From contig JANWJY010000134.1 of the NCBI GenBank assembly GCA_025451715.1, positions 1-37,351 on the forward strand: a stretch of 37,351 nucleotides of DNA, in the 5' to 3' direction. The position numbers and the translations under genes were made by a program. Origin of the DNA: Fimbriimonadaceae bacterium (GTDB taxonomy: Bacteria; Armatimonadota; Fimbriimonadia; Fimbriimonadales; Fimbriimonadaceae). The notes beneath the pieces were generated by a model. The model saw only the letters and a program-made list of their open reading frames with translations. It had not been told where the DNA came from and searched no databases. Numbering within the stretch: position 1 is the first letter of the stretch; every line of letters begins with the position of its first letter. Positions 15,611-22,431 of this stretch are shown here, in pieces.

Positions 15611-15635
15611 TTCATGAGACCTCGTGCTTGCAATA

Positions 15636-17036
15636 CTACACTAGGTAGCCGCGACGCCCAGGGCACTTGCTGCCAAACGTGTTCTTGTGAGCGTTTAGCT
15701 TTGTCGTCGGCTTGGAACGAGGAAAGGTCTTGCCACATAGGGGACATTGCACTCGGTAACTCATGACGGGGCGCGGGCGCCAGCCACGTGTTGCTGGCTT
15801 TCTCGGACGCACCACTCTCATCGGTTGGTTCCACGGAGATGTCTTCCTGGTCCCTTCGAAGTGAAGCTTGTCCGGAATGTCACCGGCTTTGGACAGCTCA
15901 ATCTCGTAGCGTGGACTAAAGGCGATCTCCGTTGGTTCCAACAACTCGATGTCTTGATGAAGGAACTGCTTGATTCCCGGGCCGCTGTTCACGCCGCCTG
16001 TTTGGTCGTACGCATAGAAGTATTCCTGGCCGACACCGTCGGATCTGCGCACCTTAAACGTAAGCGAATACGGCTCTACCAGTCGTTCTCGACGGTGATA
16101 CCGCAAACGTAAGACAGTCTTGCTGCGGCCCGCTTCAATTATCTTGTTGCGGTGTTCAACGGGATAGAACGCATGGAGGCCAGCACTCGAAGGGTAGGGC
16201 TGAAAGAGGGCTGCAATCGACTCCGCGAATCGTGCGAGAGCTTCTGTAAATGGAAAGCGGCTCGCAGTTGGTGGGACGACGTAGCTATTCCAGTCGTCCT
16301 CCCGAAGGTTCGAGGGCACGCTTTCTAAGATGTCCCTGGCAGCGGCAGGGCTACGATGAAATATGGACTTCTCTAGGAATGTTCTCGCGACCAATCCTCG
16401 ATTCACGTCATATTCGCCGTTTACAAACAAAGAAAAGACGAGATCGAAGAGGTCGACGATATGACGCCGCTGAATCAGGCACTTGAGCTTGTCGGCGAGG
16501 AGTTCTTCAAGTTGCACACACCGGACATCAGCCTTACACTTGGTTGCGTCGGAGTAGGCATGGATCAAGGGCCGCGACTGTATCGGCAGTCGCGGCCTAT
16601 CGTATTCGGAGATGTCAAGCGTCACTCGAATATCGAAGGTGCGGTCGACTCCGTAGAAATCCTTGAAGTAAAGCTTAGCCTCGATCTTGTTCCGCTCACT
16701 GTCAATAGCACGCACGTGGTTAACGGATGTCCGCTCGAGCTGAAAGTCCACGCCAGTCGCTGCTTGCACGTACTCGCAGACCCCAGTTAGTTGTTCTCTC
16801 ATTCTGTTGTAGTCGACGCGCAGCTGCGCTGCAAAATCTAGATCGTTCGAGAATCTTCCTAGAGGGGCGTATGCCTTACGAAAGCAGTTGCCGCCCTTGA
16901 GAACGAGATGCGGGCCCAAGTCCGACTGGCCATATATTCCTGCAAGAATCCAACCAAAAATGTAGTCTCGCTGTACGTTTGTGGTCGAGATTCCTAGATG
17001 GTTTGCTTCTTGCTCGATTTCGGTTCGGTCAATCAT
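15636..17036 (-). CDS. AbiEii-type nucleotidyltransferase fused to WYL-like region and zinc finger
   Basis: 466 residues. The N-terminal 260 residues have the AbiEii/AbiGii signature: LKGGNCFRKAY (KGG at 47-49), RFSNDLDF (61-68) with the DxD-like metal pair, and LEELLADKLKCL followed by a HIVDLFDL helix. AbiEii proteins are toxins of abortive-infection systems that transfer nucleotides to RNA. Unusually, residues about 316-405 resemble a WYL-type ligand module (VLRLRYHRRERLVEPYSL; EYFYAYD; KQFLHQDI) and the C-terminus is a zinc finger (Cys431, Cys434, His450, Cys458). It overlaps the upstream gene by 8 bp. GC is lower than in flanking genes. Confidence 0.82.
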   Translation of the reverse strand: MIDRTEIEQEANHLGISTTNVQRDYIFGWILAGIYGQSDLGPHLVLKGGNCFRKAYAPLGRFSNDLDFAAQLRVDYNRMREQLTGVCEYVQAATGVDFQLERTSVNHVRAIDSERNKIEAKLYFKDFYGVDRTFDIRVTLDISEYDRPRLPIQSRPLIHAYSDATKCKADVRCVQLEELLADKLKCLIQRRHIVDLFDLVFSLFVNGEYDVNRGLVARTFLEKSIFHRSPAAARDILESVPSNLREDDWNSYVVPPTASRFPFTEALARFAESIAALFQPYPSSAGLHAFYPVEHRNKIIEAGRSKTVLRLRYHRRERLVEPYSLTFKVRRSDGVGQEYFYAYDQTGGVNSGPGIKQFLHQDIELLEPTEIAFSPRYEIELSKAGDIPDKLHFEGTRKTSPWNQPMRVVRPRKPATRGWRPRPVMSYRVQCPLCGKTFPRSKPTTKLNAHKNTFGSKCPGRRGYLV

Positions 17037-17454
17037 TCCAGCCTTTGTTCACTTCCTCTGCCTTCAGCTTTATTGAGCTTCTCGTGCGCTCTTCCTCTTC
17101 CTCTCGCGCCTTCAGCTGTTGAAGTTTCTTCGTCATGTACGCATTGTATTGCGCGTTTGCTTCGTTGACGCAAAGCTTAAGCGTCTCCTTGTGGTACTGC
17201 TCCACTTCTTCTAGGGTCGTTTTCGTCAAGACAATTCGGTCACCATGTGCTTCGGCGATGCCGGGCCGATGCATGCTTGAGAAGCTAGGCGGTCGATTCC
17301 AGAGGTGAACAAGCAGTTCACACCATTCGGACGGGGCCTGCGCGGAGAGCTTGAAAGGCACCCTGTAAAGAGCGCTCCCCGGCGTGCCATCGTTTCGGGG
17401 CTGACCAACGTTTGCAGTGTCAATGCCAGTGATTTGGATGTTGACCGTGCTCAT
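17029..17454 (-). CDS. Orphan partner gene upstream of the AbiEii-type gene
   Basis: 141 residues. The first 85 residues (VNIQITGIDTANVGQP, then SEWCELLVHLWNRPP) look like a beta-rich domain; the last 55 form a long charged helix or coiled coil (KKLQQLKAREEEEERTRSSI). It overlaps the AbiEii-type gene, so they are translated together. It occupies the place of the AbiEi antitoxin but has no winged-helix, which makes it a non-canonical partner. The ATG at 17454 is chosen because the frame upstream is arginine-rich and antisense to the virion-like remnant. No family is recognised. Confidence 0.68.
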   Translation of the reverse strand: MSTVNIQITGIDTANVGQPRNDGTPGSALYRVPFKLSAQAPSEWCELLVHLWNRPPSFSSMHRPGIAEAHGDRIVLTKTTLEEVEQYHKETLKLCVNEANAQYNAYMTKKLQQLKAREEEEERTRSSIKLKAEEVNKGWND

Positions 17455-17481
17455 AGTAGCTAAGTATGGCATCCGCAATGG

Positions 17482-17739
17482 TAATGCCGTCGCTTCGTAA
17501 TCGCGACCAACCTCACGACCAAGAAGACGCGGCTGCTGAGCATCGACGCGCAGAACAAGGGCGCGGCCAACGCGTTCCTGCGCCTCTACGACAAGGCCAC
17601 GGCGCCCGCGCCCGGATCGGACGTGCCAAAGATGACTTACATGCTCGCGCCGGGGGGCGGGAAGGTGATCGAGAAGAACATCGCGCTCGAGTTCGCGAAC
17701 GGCTTCGGCTACGCGATCACCGGCGGCGCGGGCCGGTAG
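17482..17739 (+). pseudogene. 3' remnant of a virion-structural-like gene
   Basis: From just after a stop at 17479-17481, a frame without any start codon runs to TAG at 17737-17739. It reads as the C-terminal part of a protein (NKGAANAFLRLYDKATAPAP, then GSDVPKMTYMLAPGGGKVIE, ending FANGFGYAITGGAGR). The pattern FLKLYdKAtAPtvGtDvP...gfAYAItgGa is familiar from small phage or virion-associated proteins of unknown role. High GC contrasts with the AbiEii operon just to its left, whose promoter region now replaces the lost 5' half. The family assignment is from memory and needs a search. Confidence 0.55.
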
Positions 17740-17742
17740 AAT
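17737..17742 (+). promoter_or_regulatory. -10-like hexamer TAGAAT before the STAND NTPase gene
   Basis: TAGAAT overlaps the stop of the virion-like remnant and ends 7 nt before the GTG at 17750, again the leaderless geometry. It is flanked by GGCCG/CGGCC. Confidence 0.45.
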
Positions 17743-17749
17743 CGGCCCC

Positions 17750-20374
17750 GTGGCTGGACGGGGCGGTGGCCGGGCTGAAGGGCCCTGCATCGAAGGGGAC
17801 CGCAGGAGGGCGCCCGGTTCTGCGCCTGCCGCATTCACCCACCTCTTACTGGCAAGAGTCCGACACGACTCCGCCAACTCTCATTCGCTTGATTGGCTTG
17901 ACGTTGCCGCCAAGCAGTTCAACGCCACCCTAATTAGTACTGCCGGGGACCGCTTGTACTCGCTTCCCACAGCGCGTGCGTGCCTTGACCTTGCAATGTG
18001 CATCCAGCTTCACAAGGAGGTGCGCCCGATCGACGGAGGCGCAATCGTCGTGTTCGCTGGGGACGATGGCTACGGCTCGTCTGCGCGCGCGCGTCGACTT
18101 GAATCGCTCGCGGAGCGCGGAAGGATCGGCCAGGTGCTTGCAGTCGGCAAAGTGATCGCGACACTCGGGCCCGTGACGACAAACTTGCGCATTGTGTCCC
18201 TTGGCACACACCGGTTCGAGGACATGCTTCCAGAGGAGGAGGTCGCTTCGCTTTCGATCGGTGCCGGGTTCGATGCGCCAACCTTCAACCTTGAGGGACT
18301 GGACCTCTACGACCACAACCTTCCAGTGTTCTTCGACTCATTCGTCGGACGGGACGGGATGATTGACGAGGTCATCGGCGCGGCGGACACAACTAGGCTT
18401 GTGACTCTCGTCGGCTGTGGCGGCGTCGGGAAAACTCGGCTGGCGATACACGCCGCAGCGCGGCTGATGTTGGACGGGTTCCACGTACTGCGCCTTGTGC
18501 GGCTGGCTGAAGCGGACCGAGGCGGGGATATCGGGTCAGTGGTTGCAGCGAAGGCGGGGATTCGCTCTGCACGAATCGAGGACTTCGTTGGGGCCTATCG
18601 CGCCAAACGTTGCCTGTTCGTGATCGACAACTGCGAGCACGTGCTAGCAAGCGCCGTGTCTGTCGTGCGCAGGATCATTACTGAGATTCCGGGCGCATTG
18701 GTCTTGGTTACCTCTCGTGAGATCCTGGACCTTGGTGGCGAGGTGGCGATCGAGGTACCGCCGCTGTCGCTGCCCGGCGAGGAGTATGACTTTAGTTCCA
18801 TAGAGCGATCAGGTGCAGTGGAGCTTTTTGTCGACAGGTTGCGCGAACGTGCGCCAGAGTTTCAAGTCGGTGAAGAGTGCTTGGACTCGGTCGTGTCTTT
18901 ATGTCGGCGCTTGGACGGTCTGCCGCTCGCGCTGGAGCACGCTGCTGGACAGGCGGCGTATTTGGGACTCGAAGAATGCGAAAGAGGGCTCTCGCGGCGG
19001 TTCGACCTTTTACGCTCGGAGCGGCGCGATTACGACGAGCGACACAGGACGGTATGGGCGACGATCGATTGGAGCTATGGGCTATTGAGCGACAAAGAGA
19101 AGCATTGCCTGTGCTCGCTTTCCGTCTTTGCAGGCTCGTTTTCAATGAGCGATGCGACTGCGATTGTCTCTGACGAAGTTGTCGATGAGACGAGCGCGCA
19201 ATCAGTACTGACATCATTGATAAGAAAGAGCCTAGTGGTTCGAGAATTCGACTCACGCGGCAACGCCGTCTACCATATGCTCGAGACAGTGCGCGACTTC
19301 GCAAGAGCGCAGTGCGTTGATCGCGGTGATCGCATGCGAGCGCGGCATTTTGAACACATCCGGGGCCTGGTCGATAGCGCATTTGACACGTGGGAAGGCA
19401 AGGCGTCTCCGGTCAAGTTTGCGGATCTTCAGGGTAGATATGTGGACGTGAAGGCTGGGCTCGATTGGGGCGTTGAGGCTGACCACCCGTCGATCGCCGA
19501 GACGCTACGGCGGTTGACGCGCTATTGGATCGAGTACGGGCCAATCTCGGACGGTGTTAGATTCTTGAAGCGTGCGGTGCAGCCGTCGATCGACTCGGAT
19601 CAGTTCTCGTGCGACCATGCGAACGCGCTGGCGGCGATGCTATGGATGGACGGTAAGTTTGACGAGGCGCGGCCGATCTTTGAGAGAGTGCTCTCAAAAG
19701 CGAGTCTAATGGGAGACCTTGTGACAGCTGCGACGGCTCACAACAACCTTGCCGGGCTCTCCATCCACTCAAATGACGCCAGCGCGGCCGTTGAACACTT
19801 CCGTCTCGCATATGGGATCTATCAAGAGGCGGGCGAAAGCGGTAAAGCGGCAATGTGCGCAGCAAACCTCGGATACCAGCTCGCGCGTGCCGGCGAACAA
19901 GCAGAAGCGATCAACGTCCTCAGAGGAGCATTGTCAGAAGGACGGGGAATTGTTCCATTCGAGACTGAGGCTGTACTGTTGCTCAACCTCAGCGACGCAC
20001 TCCGTTTTGATGGCCGTATCGACGAGTGCCTGTCCGTACTATGCGAAGTATTGTCCAAGTGCTCGGCCAATGAACATGCCTCCTCTGTCCCGAAGGCAGT
20101 CCTTCGCGCTTGCATTGCCCTTCAGAAGCGTTGTGGCGCTGAAGACGTCGCTCGGCTCTATGGAATCGCTTCGCAGGGGTTCGCCGAATTCTCGAGCACG
20201 GAGTTTGGTGAGCGTGCAGCAATGCAAATCGAGGTCGTGAAGTTCCTTGGGAGTTCCCTTGTGCCGGACGAGAGAGACCGAATCGTCGCCGGTGGCGCCG
20301 TCGTCATTGGCTCGCAGCGGGTGAGAGAGGCTTTGATAATCATTAAAAAAGCCCTTGACATGTCGGTGGAATAA
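17750..20374 (+). CDS. STAND (NB-ARC-like) NTPase with degenerate cyclase-like N-terminus and TPR-like C-terminus
   Basis: 874 residues. Residues about 28-185 line up with the class III adenylate cyclase domain found in cyclase-STAND regulators (TLISTAGDRLYSL; LGTHRFEDMLPEEEV), but the catalytic metal aspartates are absent (LLLARVRHDS replaces the usual FTDIEGST). Then come DHNLPVFFDSFVGRDGMI, Walker A GCGGVGKTR (about 221-229), Walker B LFVIDNCEHVL (about 290), LVTSRE, RRLDGLPLALE and TIDWSYGLLS, the hallmarks of this NB-ARC group. Residues 600-874 look like TPR helices. Such proteins are switches for transcription or phage sensing. The GTG start is supported by the upstream hexamer. Confidence 0.86.
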   Translation: MAGRGGGRAEGPCIEGDRRRAPGSAPAAFTHLLLARVRHDSANSHSLDWLDVAAKQFNATLISTAGDRLYSLPTARACLDLAMCIQLHKEVRPIDGGAIVVFAGDDGYGSSARARRLESLAERGRIGQVLAVGKVIATLGPVTTNLRIVSLGTHRFEDMLPEEEVASLSIGAGFDAPTFNLEGLDLYDHNLPVFFDSFVGRDGMIDEVIGAADTTRLVTLVGCGGVGKTRLAIHAAARLMLDGFHVLRLVRLAEADRGGDIGSVVAAKAGIRSARIEDFVGAYRAKRCLFVIDNCEHVLASAVSVVRRIITEIPGALVLVTSREILDLGGEVAIEVPPLSLPGEEYDFSSIERSGAVELFVDRLRERAPEFQVGEECLDSVVSLCRRLDGLPLALEHAAGQAAYLGLEECERGLSRRFDLLRSERRDYDERHRTVWATIDWSYGLLSDKEKHCLCSLSVFAGSFSMSDATAIVSDEVVDETSAQSVLTSLIRKSLVVREFDSRGNAVYHMLETVRDFARAQCVDRGDRMRARHFEHIRGLVDSAFDTWEGKASPVKFADLQGRYVDVKAGLDWGVEADHPSIAETLRRLTRYWIEYGPISDGVRFLKRAVQPSIDSDQFSCDHANALAAMLWMDGKFDEARPIFERVLSKASLMGDLVTAATAHNNLAGLSIHSNDASAAVEHFRLAYGIYQEAGESGKAAMCAANLGYQLARAGEQAEAINVLRGALSEGRGIVPFETEAVLLLNLSDALRFDGRIDECLSVLCEVLSKCSANEHASSVPKAVLRACIALQKRCGAEDVARLYGIASQGFAEFSSTEFGERAAMQIEVVKFLGSSLVPDERDRIVAGGAVVIGSQRVREALIIIKKALDMSVE

Positions 20375-20383
20375 TCGGATAAT
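20355..20383 (+). promoter_or_regulatory. Near-consensus sigma-70 promoter TTGACA-N17-GATAAT
   Basis: TTGACA at 20355-20360 and GATAAT at 20378-20383 with the ideal 17-bp spacer; it overlaps the last codons of the STAND gene. It drives the orphan gene at 20430 with a start expected near 20390. It is the strongest promoter-like sequence I see in the window. Confidence 0.75.
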
Positions 20384-20388
20384 GGGAC

Positions 20389-20412
20389 GTCGCCTGACGC
20401 AAGTCAGACGAC
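20389..20412 (+). promoter_or_regulatory. Inverted repeat at the predicted transcript 5' end
   Basis: GTCGcCTGAC and GTCAGaCGAC flank GCAA, giving a 9-bp stem with one mismatch and a four-base loop directly at the predicted start of transcription. It could stabilise the mRNA 5' end or be an operator. AAGGAGAGAGAG follows, 7 nt or so before the ATG. Confidence 0.5.
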
Positions 20413-20429
20413 AAAGGAGAGAGAGAATC

Positions 20430-20873
20430 ATGGTCAATCCAGTTACTAGTGGCAACGGCATTATTCCGATCACTATGGCGCCGCCCGAGGACGTCGCCCC
20501 TACAATCGAAGGCTATGGAACGTCGATCGGCGTCATTGAGATGACGCTGCCGGAGAGCGAACTTCCAGCCTCGCTGTTCGAAGAGGGACTGCCTGAGTTC
20601 CCTATCACTTACGAGTTCGAGGAGTACACGCTTGTCCTCCAGGGCGGATCGCTGACCCAAATACAGCTGTCTGGCGTAACGATCGACTGGGCAGCATCAG
20701 ACCTCGCCGAGTCAGGCTCGTTTAATGGGCAGTTCGGGGTCACGACCTTCTACAACTTGATCGGCAAGGAGTTCAGCACCTTTCAGTACACGTACTTGAG
20801 GTTCGCTTGCGTCCTGGTCGAGAACGGCGTTGAAAAGTCGGACTCCTGGACGGTACGGATGAAGCACTTCTGA
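20430..20873 (+). CDS. Orphan acidic protein behind a strong promoter
   Basis: 147 residues, no signal peptide or membrane segment. It is acidic and rich in Thr, Ser, Glu and aromatic residues with alternating patterns that suggest beta-strands (YEFEEYTLVLQGGSL; TFQYTYLRFACVLVENG). No family is recognised. The ATG is supported by a purine-rich AAGGAGAGAGAG ribosome site and a near-consensus promoter, so it is probably highly expressed. Its neighbours in the island are the STAND NTPase and the AlbA_2 gene. Confidence 0.7.
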   Translation: MVNPVTSGNGIIPITMAPPEDVAPTIEGYGTSIGVIEMTLPESELPASLFEEGLPEFPITYEFEEYTLVLQGGSLTQIQLSGVTIDWAASDLAESGSFNGQFGVTTFYNLIGKEFSTFQYTYLRFACVLVENGVEKSDSWTVRMKHF

Positions 20874-20887
20874 GTGCTTCCAAATGT

Positions 20888-20913
20888 GAGCGGGCTCGAT
20901 GTCGGGCCCGCTC
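20888..20913 (+). terminator. GC-rich hairpin after the orphan gene
   Basis: GAGCGGGC (20888-20895) and GCCCGCTC (20906-20913) form a perfect 8-bp stem with a 10-nt loop, 15 bp after the stop codon. No U-tract follows. Confidence 0.45.
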
Positions 20914-20933
20914 CCAGTATCATAGATGCGGCA

Positions 20934-21452
20934 ATGGATCGCGTCGAATCTGGATTCACCGCATACGAAAGCCAGCGGTTGGAGCTCAAGAGTGCTTTCA
21001 CTTGGAACGCGCGTCACGGTCGAGAAGACGGTGACCTCAGGCTAGGATCGGTGCGAACGATCGCTGCCTTCGCCAATACGTCTGGCGGTCGGCTCTATAT
21101 TGGAGTTGGTGACGACGGCACGATACACGGTATTGAGGAAGAGGTGTCGGCACTGTTTGGCGATTCCCATCTTGATCAGTTTGAAGGTTTGATCCTGGAA
21201 CACCTCAAGAACACGCTTTGGCCAAACCCAACCAGAGCCTACACCGTTGGGTTTGAACAGCTGGAGTCGAAGTGGATCTGCGCCATAGATGTGAGTCCAT
21301 GTCCAGGAATCACATATGTGAGAACGAAATCTGGGGGAGGCACGGTCGAACACAGTATCTACGTTCGAACGGGCAATCGAACTGTCAAGGTAGCCGACAT
21401 TGAACGCGACCGCTTCATTGTAGAGAGGAACGGTGGCTCCTGGTCTCTTTGA
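20934..21452 (+). CDS. AlbA_2 (Schlafen-type) putative nucleic-acid-binding protein
   Basis: 172 residues making up a stand-alone AlbA_2 domain: ESQRLELKSAF near residues 12-22, then TIAAFANTSGGRLYIGVGDD, GTIHGIEEE, D-F-L spacing, and a C-terminal YVRTGNRTVKV strand. AlbA_2/Schlafen domains bind nucleic acid and some cut tRNA; the usual bacterial versions are fused to an ATPase or winged helix, absent here. The ATG at 20934 is preferred over a GTG at 20874 because the domain starts soon after it and the earlier segment codes the hairpin at 20888-20913. Confidence 0.83.
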   Translation: MDRVESGFTAYESQRLELKSAFTWNARHGREDGDLRLGSVRTIAAFANTSGGRLYIGVGDDGTIHGIEEEVSALFGDSHLDQFEGLILEHLKNTLWPNPTRAYTVGFEQLESKWICAIDVSPCPGITYVRTKSGGGTVEHSIYVRTGNRTVKVADIERDRFIVERNGGSWSL

Positions 21453-21548
21453 CGAAGGCGACGGCGAGGAAAGGCAGTGATTACCGTGTCATGTCAAGTG
21501 GCAACGCGCAATTAATTCTCTCTTAAATAGGCTCAAATCAAGCGCATG

Positions 21549-21567
21549 TGTGGAAAACTTTTCCACA
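21549..21567. promoter_or_regulatory. Palindromic pair of DnaA-box-like 9-mers
   Basis: TGTGGAAAA (21549-21557) and TTTTCCACA (21559-21567) are perfect inverted copies with one base between. TTTTCCACA fits the relaxed DnaA box TTWTNCACA. An AT-rich stretch (21509-21540, AATTAATTCTCTCTTAAATA) lies directly beside it, the layout of a small origin. A dyad operator for the next gene is the alternative. Confidence 0.4.
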
Positions 21568-21614
21568 GTCCATTGGATTTCAGCTAGAGTGGCGGAGAAA
21601 GTCCACATAGCAGG

Positions 21615-22199
21615 GTGGAGGAGTTGCGATGTATCGTTAATCTGGTCTGCGCCCTCATGCTCGGGAACGTGAACCCGGTGTTCACCGGGCTGCCCGACGC
21701 GATTCGTCTTGTTGCCGTCGACGAGTACTACCCCCGGACGAGCGACGTCATCAACCCGGGAGGGCCAAGCATCACGCAGGACGTCGAGGACCGGCACGTG
21801 CTGTCGTTCATCTTCAAGAACGTCGCGCTGCCGGCAGGCGAGCACGGGCCGTGGTACCAGATCGCGATGCAGTATCCAGGCGAGGCGCCGTACAACGTCA
21901 GCGCCACGCTTGTCTCCGACTCGAACTGGAGTGGGGATCCCGATGAGGAGTACGGCATGCAGGTTAACTGGAACGGAAGTGGCTTTGCAAAGTTCTTTGT
22001 TGTCGTCGACAACGATGACCTTCCCGAGGAGGTCCACTTTTCGATACTCAAGATTCAAGAGTACTACAACGAAATGACTGAGTCTTGGGAGCCGCAGTAT
22101 TGGGGCTGGACGCCTACCTTCGAGATCAACAAGGTCAGCGCAGAAGACGCTGCGATCGATACGCGCAAACTGACCGAAACGAGCTTCATCGAGCGGTAG
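21615..22199 (+). CDS. Orphan acidic protein at the right end of the island
   Basis: 194 residues from a GTG at 21615; an ATG at 21657 is the other candidate and would give 180 residues. No signal peptide, membrane segment or known motif is clear. The middle (HVLSFIFKNVALPAGEHGPW; ATLVSDSNWSGDPDEEYGMQ; FAKFFVVVDNDDLPEEVHF) looks beta-rich and acidic, similar in character to the protein at 20430. GGAGGAG occurs just after the GTG rather than before it, so the start is uncertain. The stop is 2 bp before the right arm-type repeats. Confidence 0.6.
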   Translation: MEELRCIVNLVCALMLGNVNPVFTGLPDAIRLVAVDEYYPRTSDVINPGGPSITQDVEDRHVLSFIFKNVALPAGEHGPWYQIAMQYPGEAPYNVSATLVSDSNWSGDPDEEYGMQVNWNGSGFAKFFVVVDNDDLPEEVHFSILKIQEYYNEMTESWEPQYWGWTPTFEINKVSAEDAAIDTRKLTETSFIER

Positions 22200-22201
22200 A
22201 T

Positions 22202-22222
22202 AGTATGAACCAAAGTATGAAC
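22202..22222 (+). repeat. Right pair of arm-type 9-bp repeats
   Basis: AGTATGAAC at 22202-22210 and again at 22214-22222, start-to-start distance 12 bp, about 47 bp inside the right attachment repeat. Same sequence, orientation and spacing as the pair at 12645-12665. Confidence 0.6.
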
Positions 22223-22268
22223 AAAGCGAGGGATTCGAAACTTCCCTTCGTGTTCTTAGGTTGAAATC

Positions 22269-22318
22269 TGGCAGGGGCAGCAGGGCTCGAACCCGCGACC
22301 TGCGGTTTTGGAGACCGC
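22269..22318 (-). repeat. Right attachment repeat within intact tRNA-Trp
   Basis: Identical to 12525-12574. It covers the encoded CCA end to the 5' side of the anticodon stem of the tRNA-Trp gene. Confidence 0.92.
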
Positions 22319-22344
22319 TGCTCTACCAACTGAGCTATACCCCT
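22269..22344 (-). tRNA. tRNA-Trp (anticodon CCA)
   Basis: A 76-nt cloverleaf including an encoded CCA end. The acceptor stem pairs AGGGGTA with TGCCCCT, G is the discriminator, the D-loop has AGCTCAGTTGGTAGAGC, the anticodon arm is GCGGT-CTCCAAA-ACCGC, and the T-arm has the GTTCGAGCC loop region. The anticodon CCA reads UGG (Trp). It is the intact end of the island; the 3' half present here would have been brought by the element. Confidence 0.97.
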
Positions 22345-22425
22345 GCAGGCAGGGGAAATATACCGTAACCTGGCCTTGCACCCACAGTCCCGGTCGGGCC
22401 TTTGCGAAGGAGAACTCGAATGCGG

Positions 22426-22431
22426 CAGAAT
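22426..22431 (+). promoter_or_regulatory. -10-like hexamer CAGAAT before the BtuF-like gene
   Basis: CAGAAT ends exactly 6 nt before the ATG at 22438, which is also the start that gives a proper lipoprotein signal. Consistent with a leaderless transcript. Confidence 0.4.

Larger units (their letters stand above)
12525..22318. mobile_element. tRNA-Trp-integrated genomic island, no recombinase visible
   Basis: The island is bounded by a perfect 50-bp direct repeat (12525-12574 and 22269-22318) that equals the tRNA-Trp gene from its encoded CCA end through the 5' side of the anticodon stem. The intact tRNA is at the right end and only the displaced 3' part is at the left, the classic outcome of tyrosine-recombinase integration into a tRNA gene. 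Cargo is a set of orphan genes, an AbiEii-type operon, a STAND NTPase and an AlbA_2 protein; the AbiEii part is visibly lower in GC than its flanks. No integrase, excisionase, relaxase or terminase is seen, so it may be a decayed, satellite-like or trans-mobilised element. Confidence 0.82.

Noticed and set aside
17029..17877. Longer minus-strand version (282 residues) of the AbiEii partner gene
   Set aside because: The extra N-terminal part is Arg/Pro-rich and antisense to the virion-like remnant and the STAND gene start; the ATG at 17454 is better placed.
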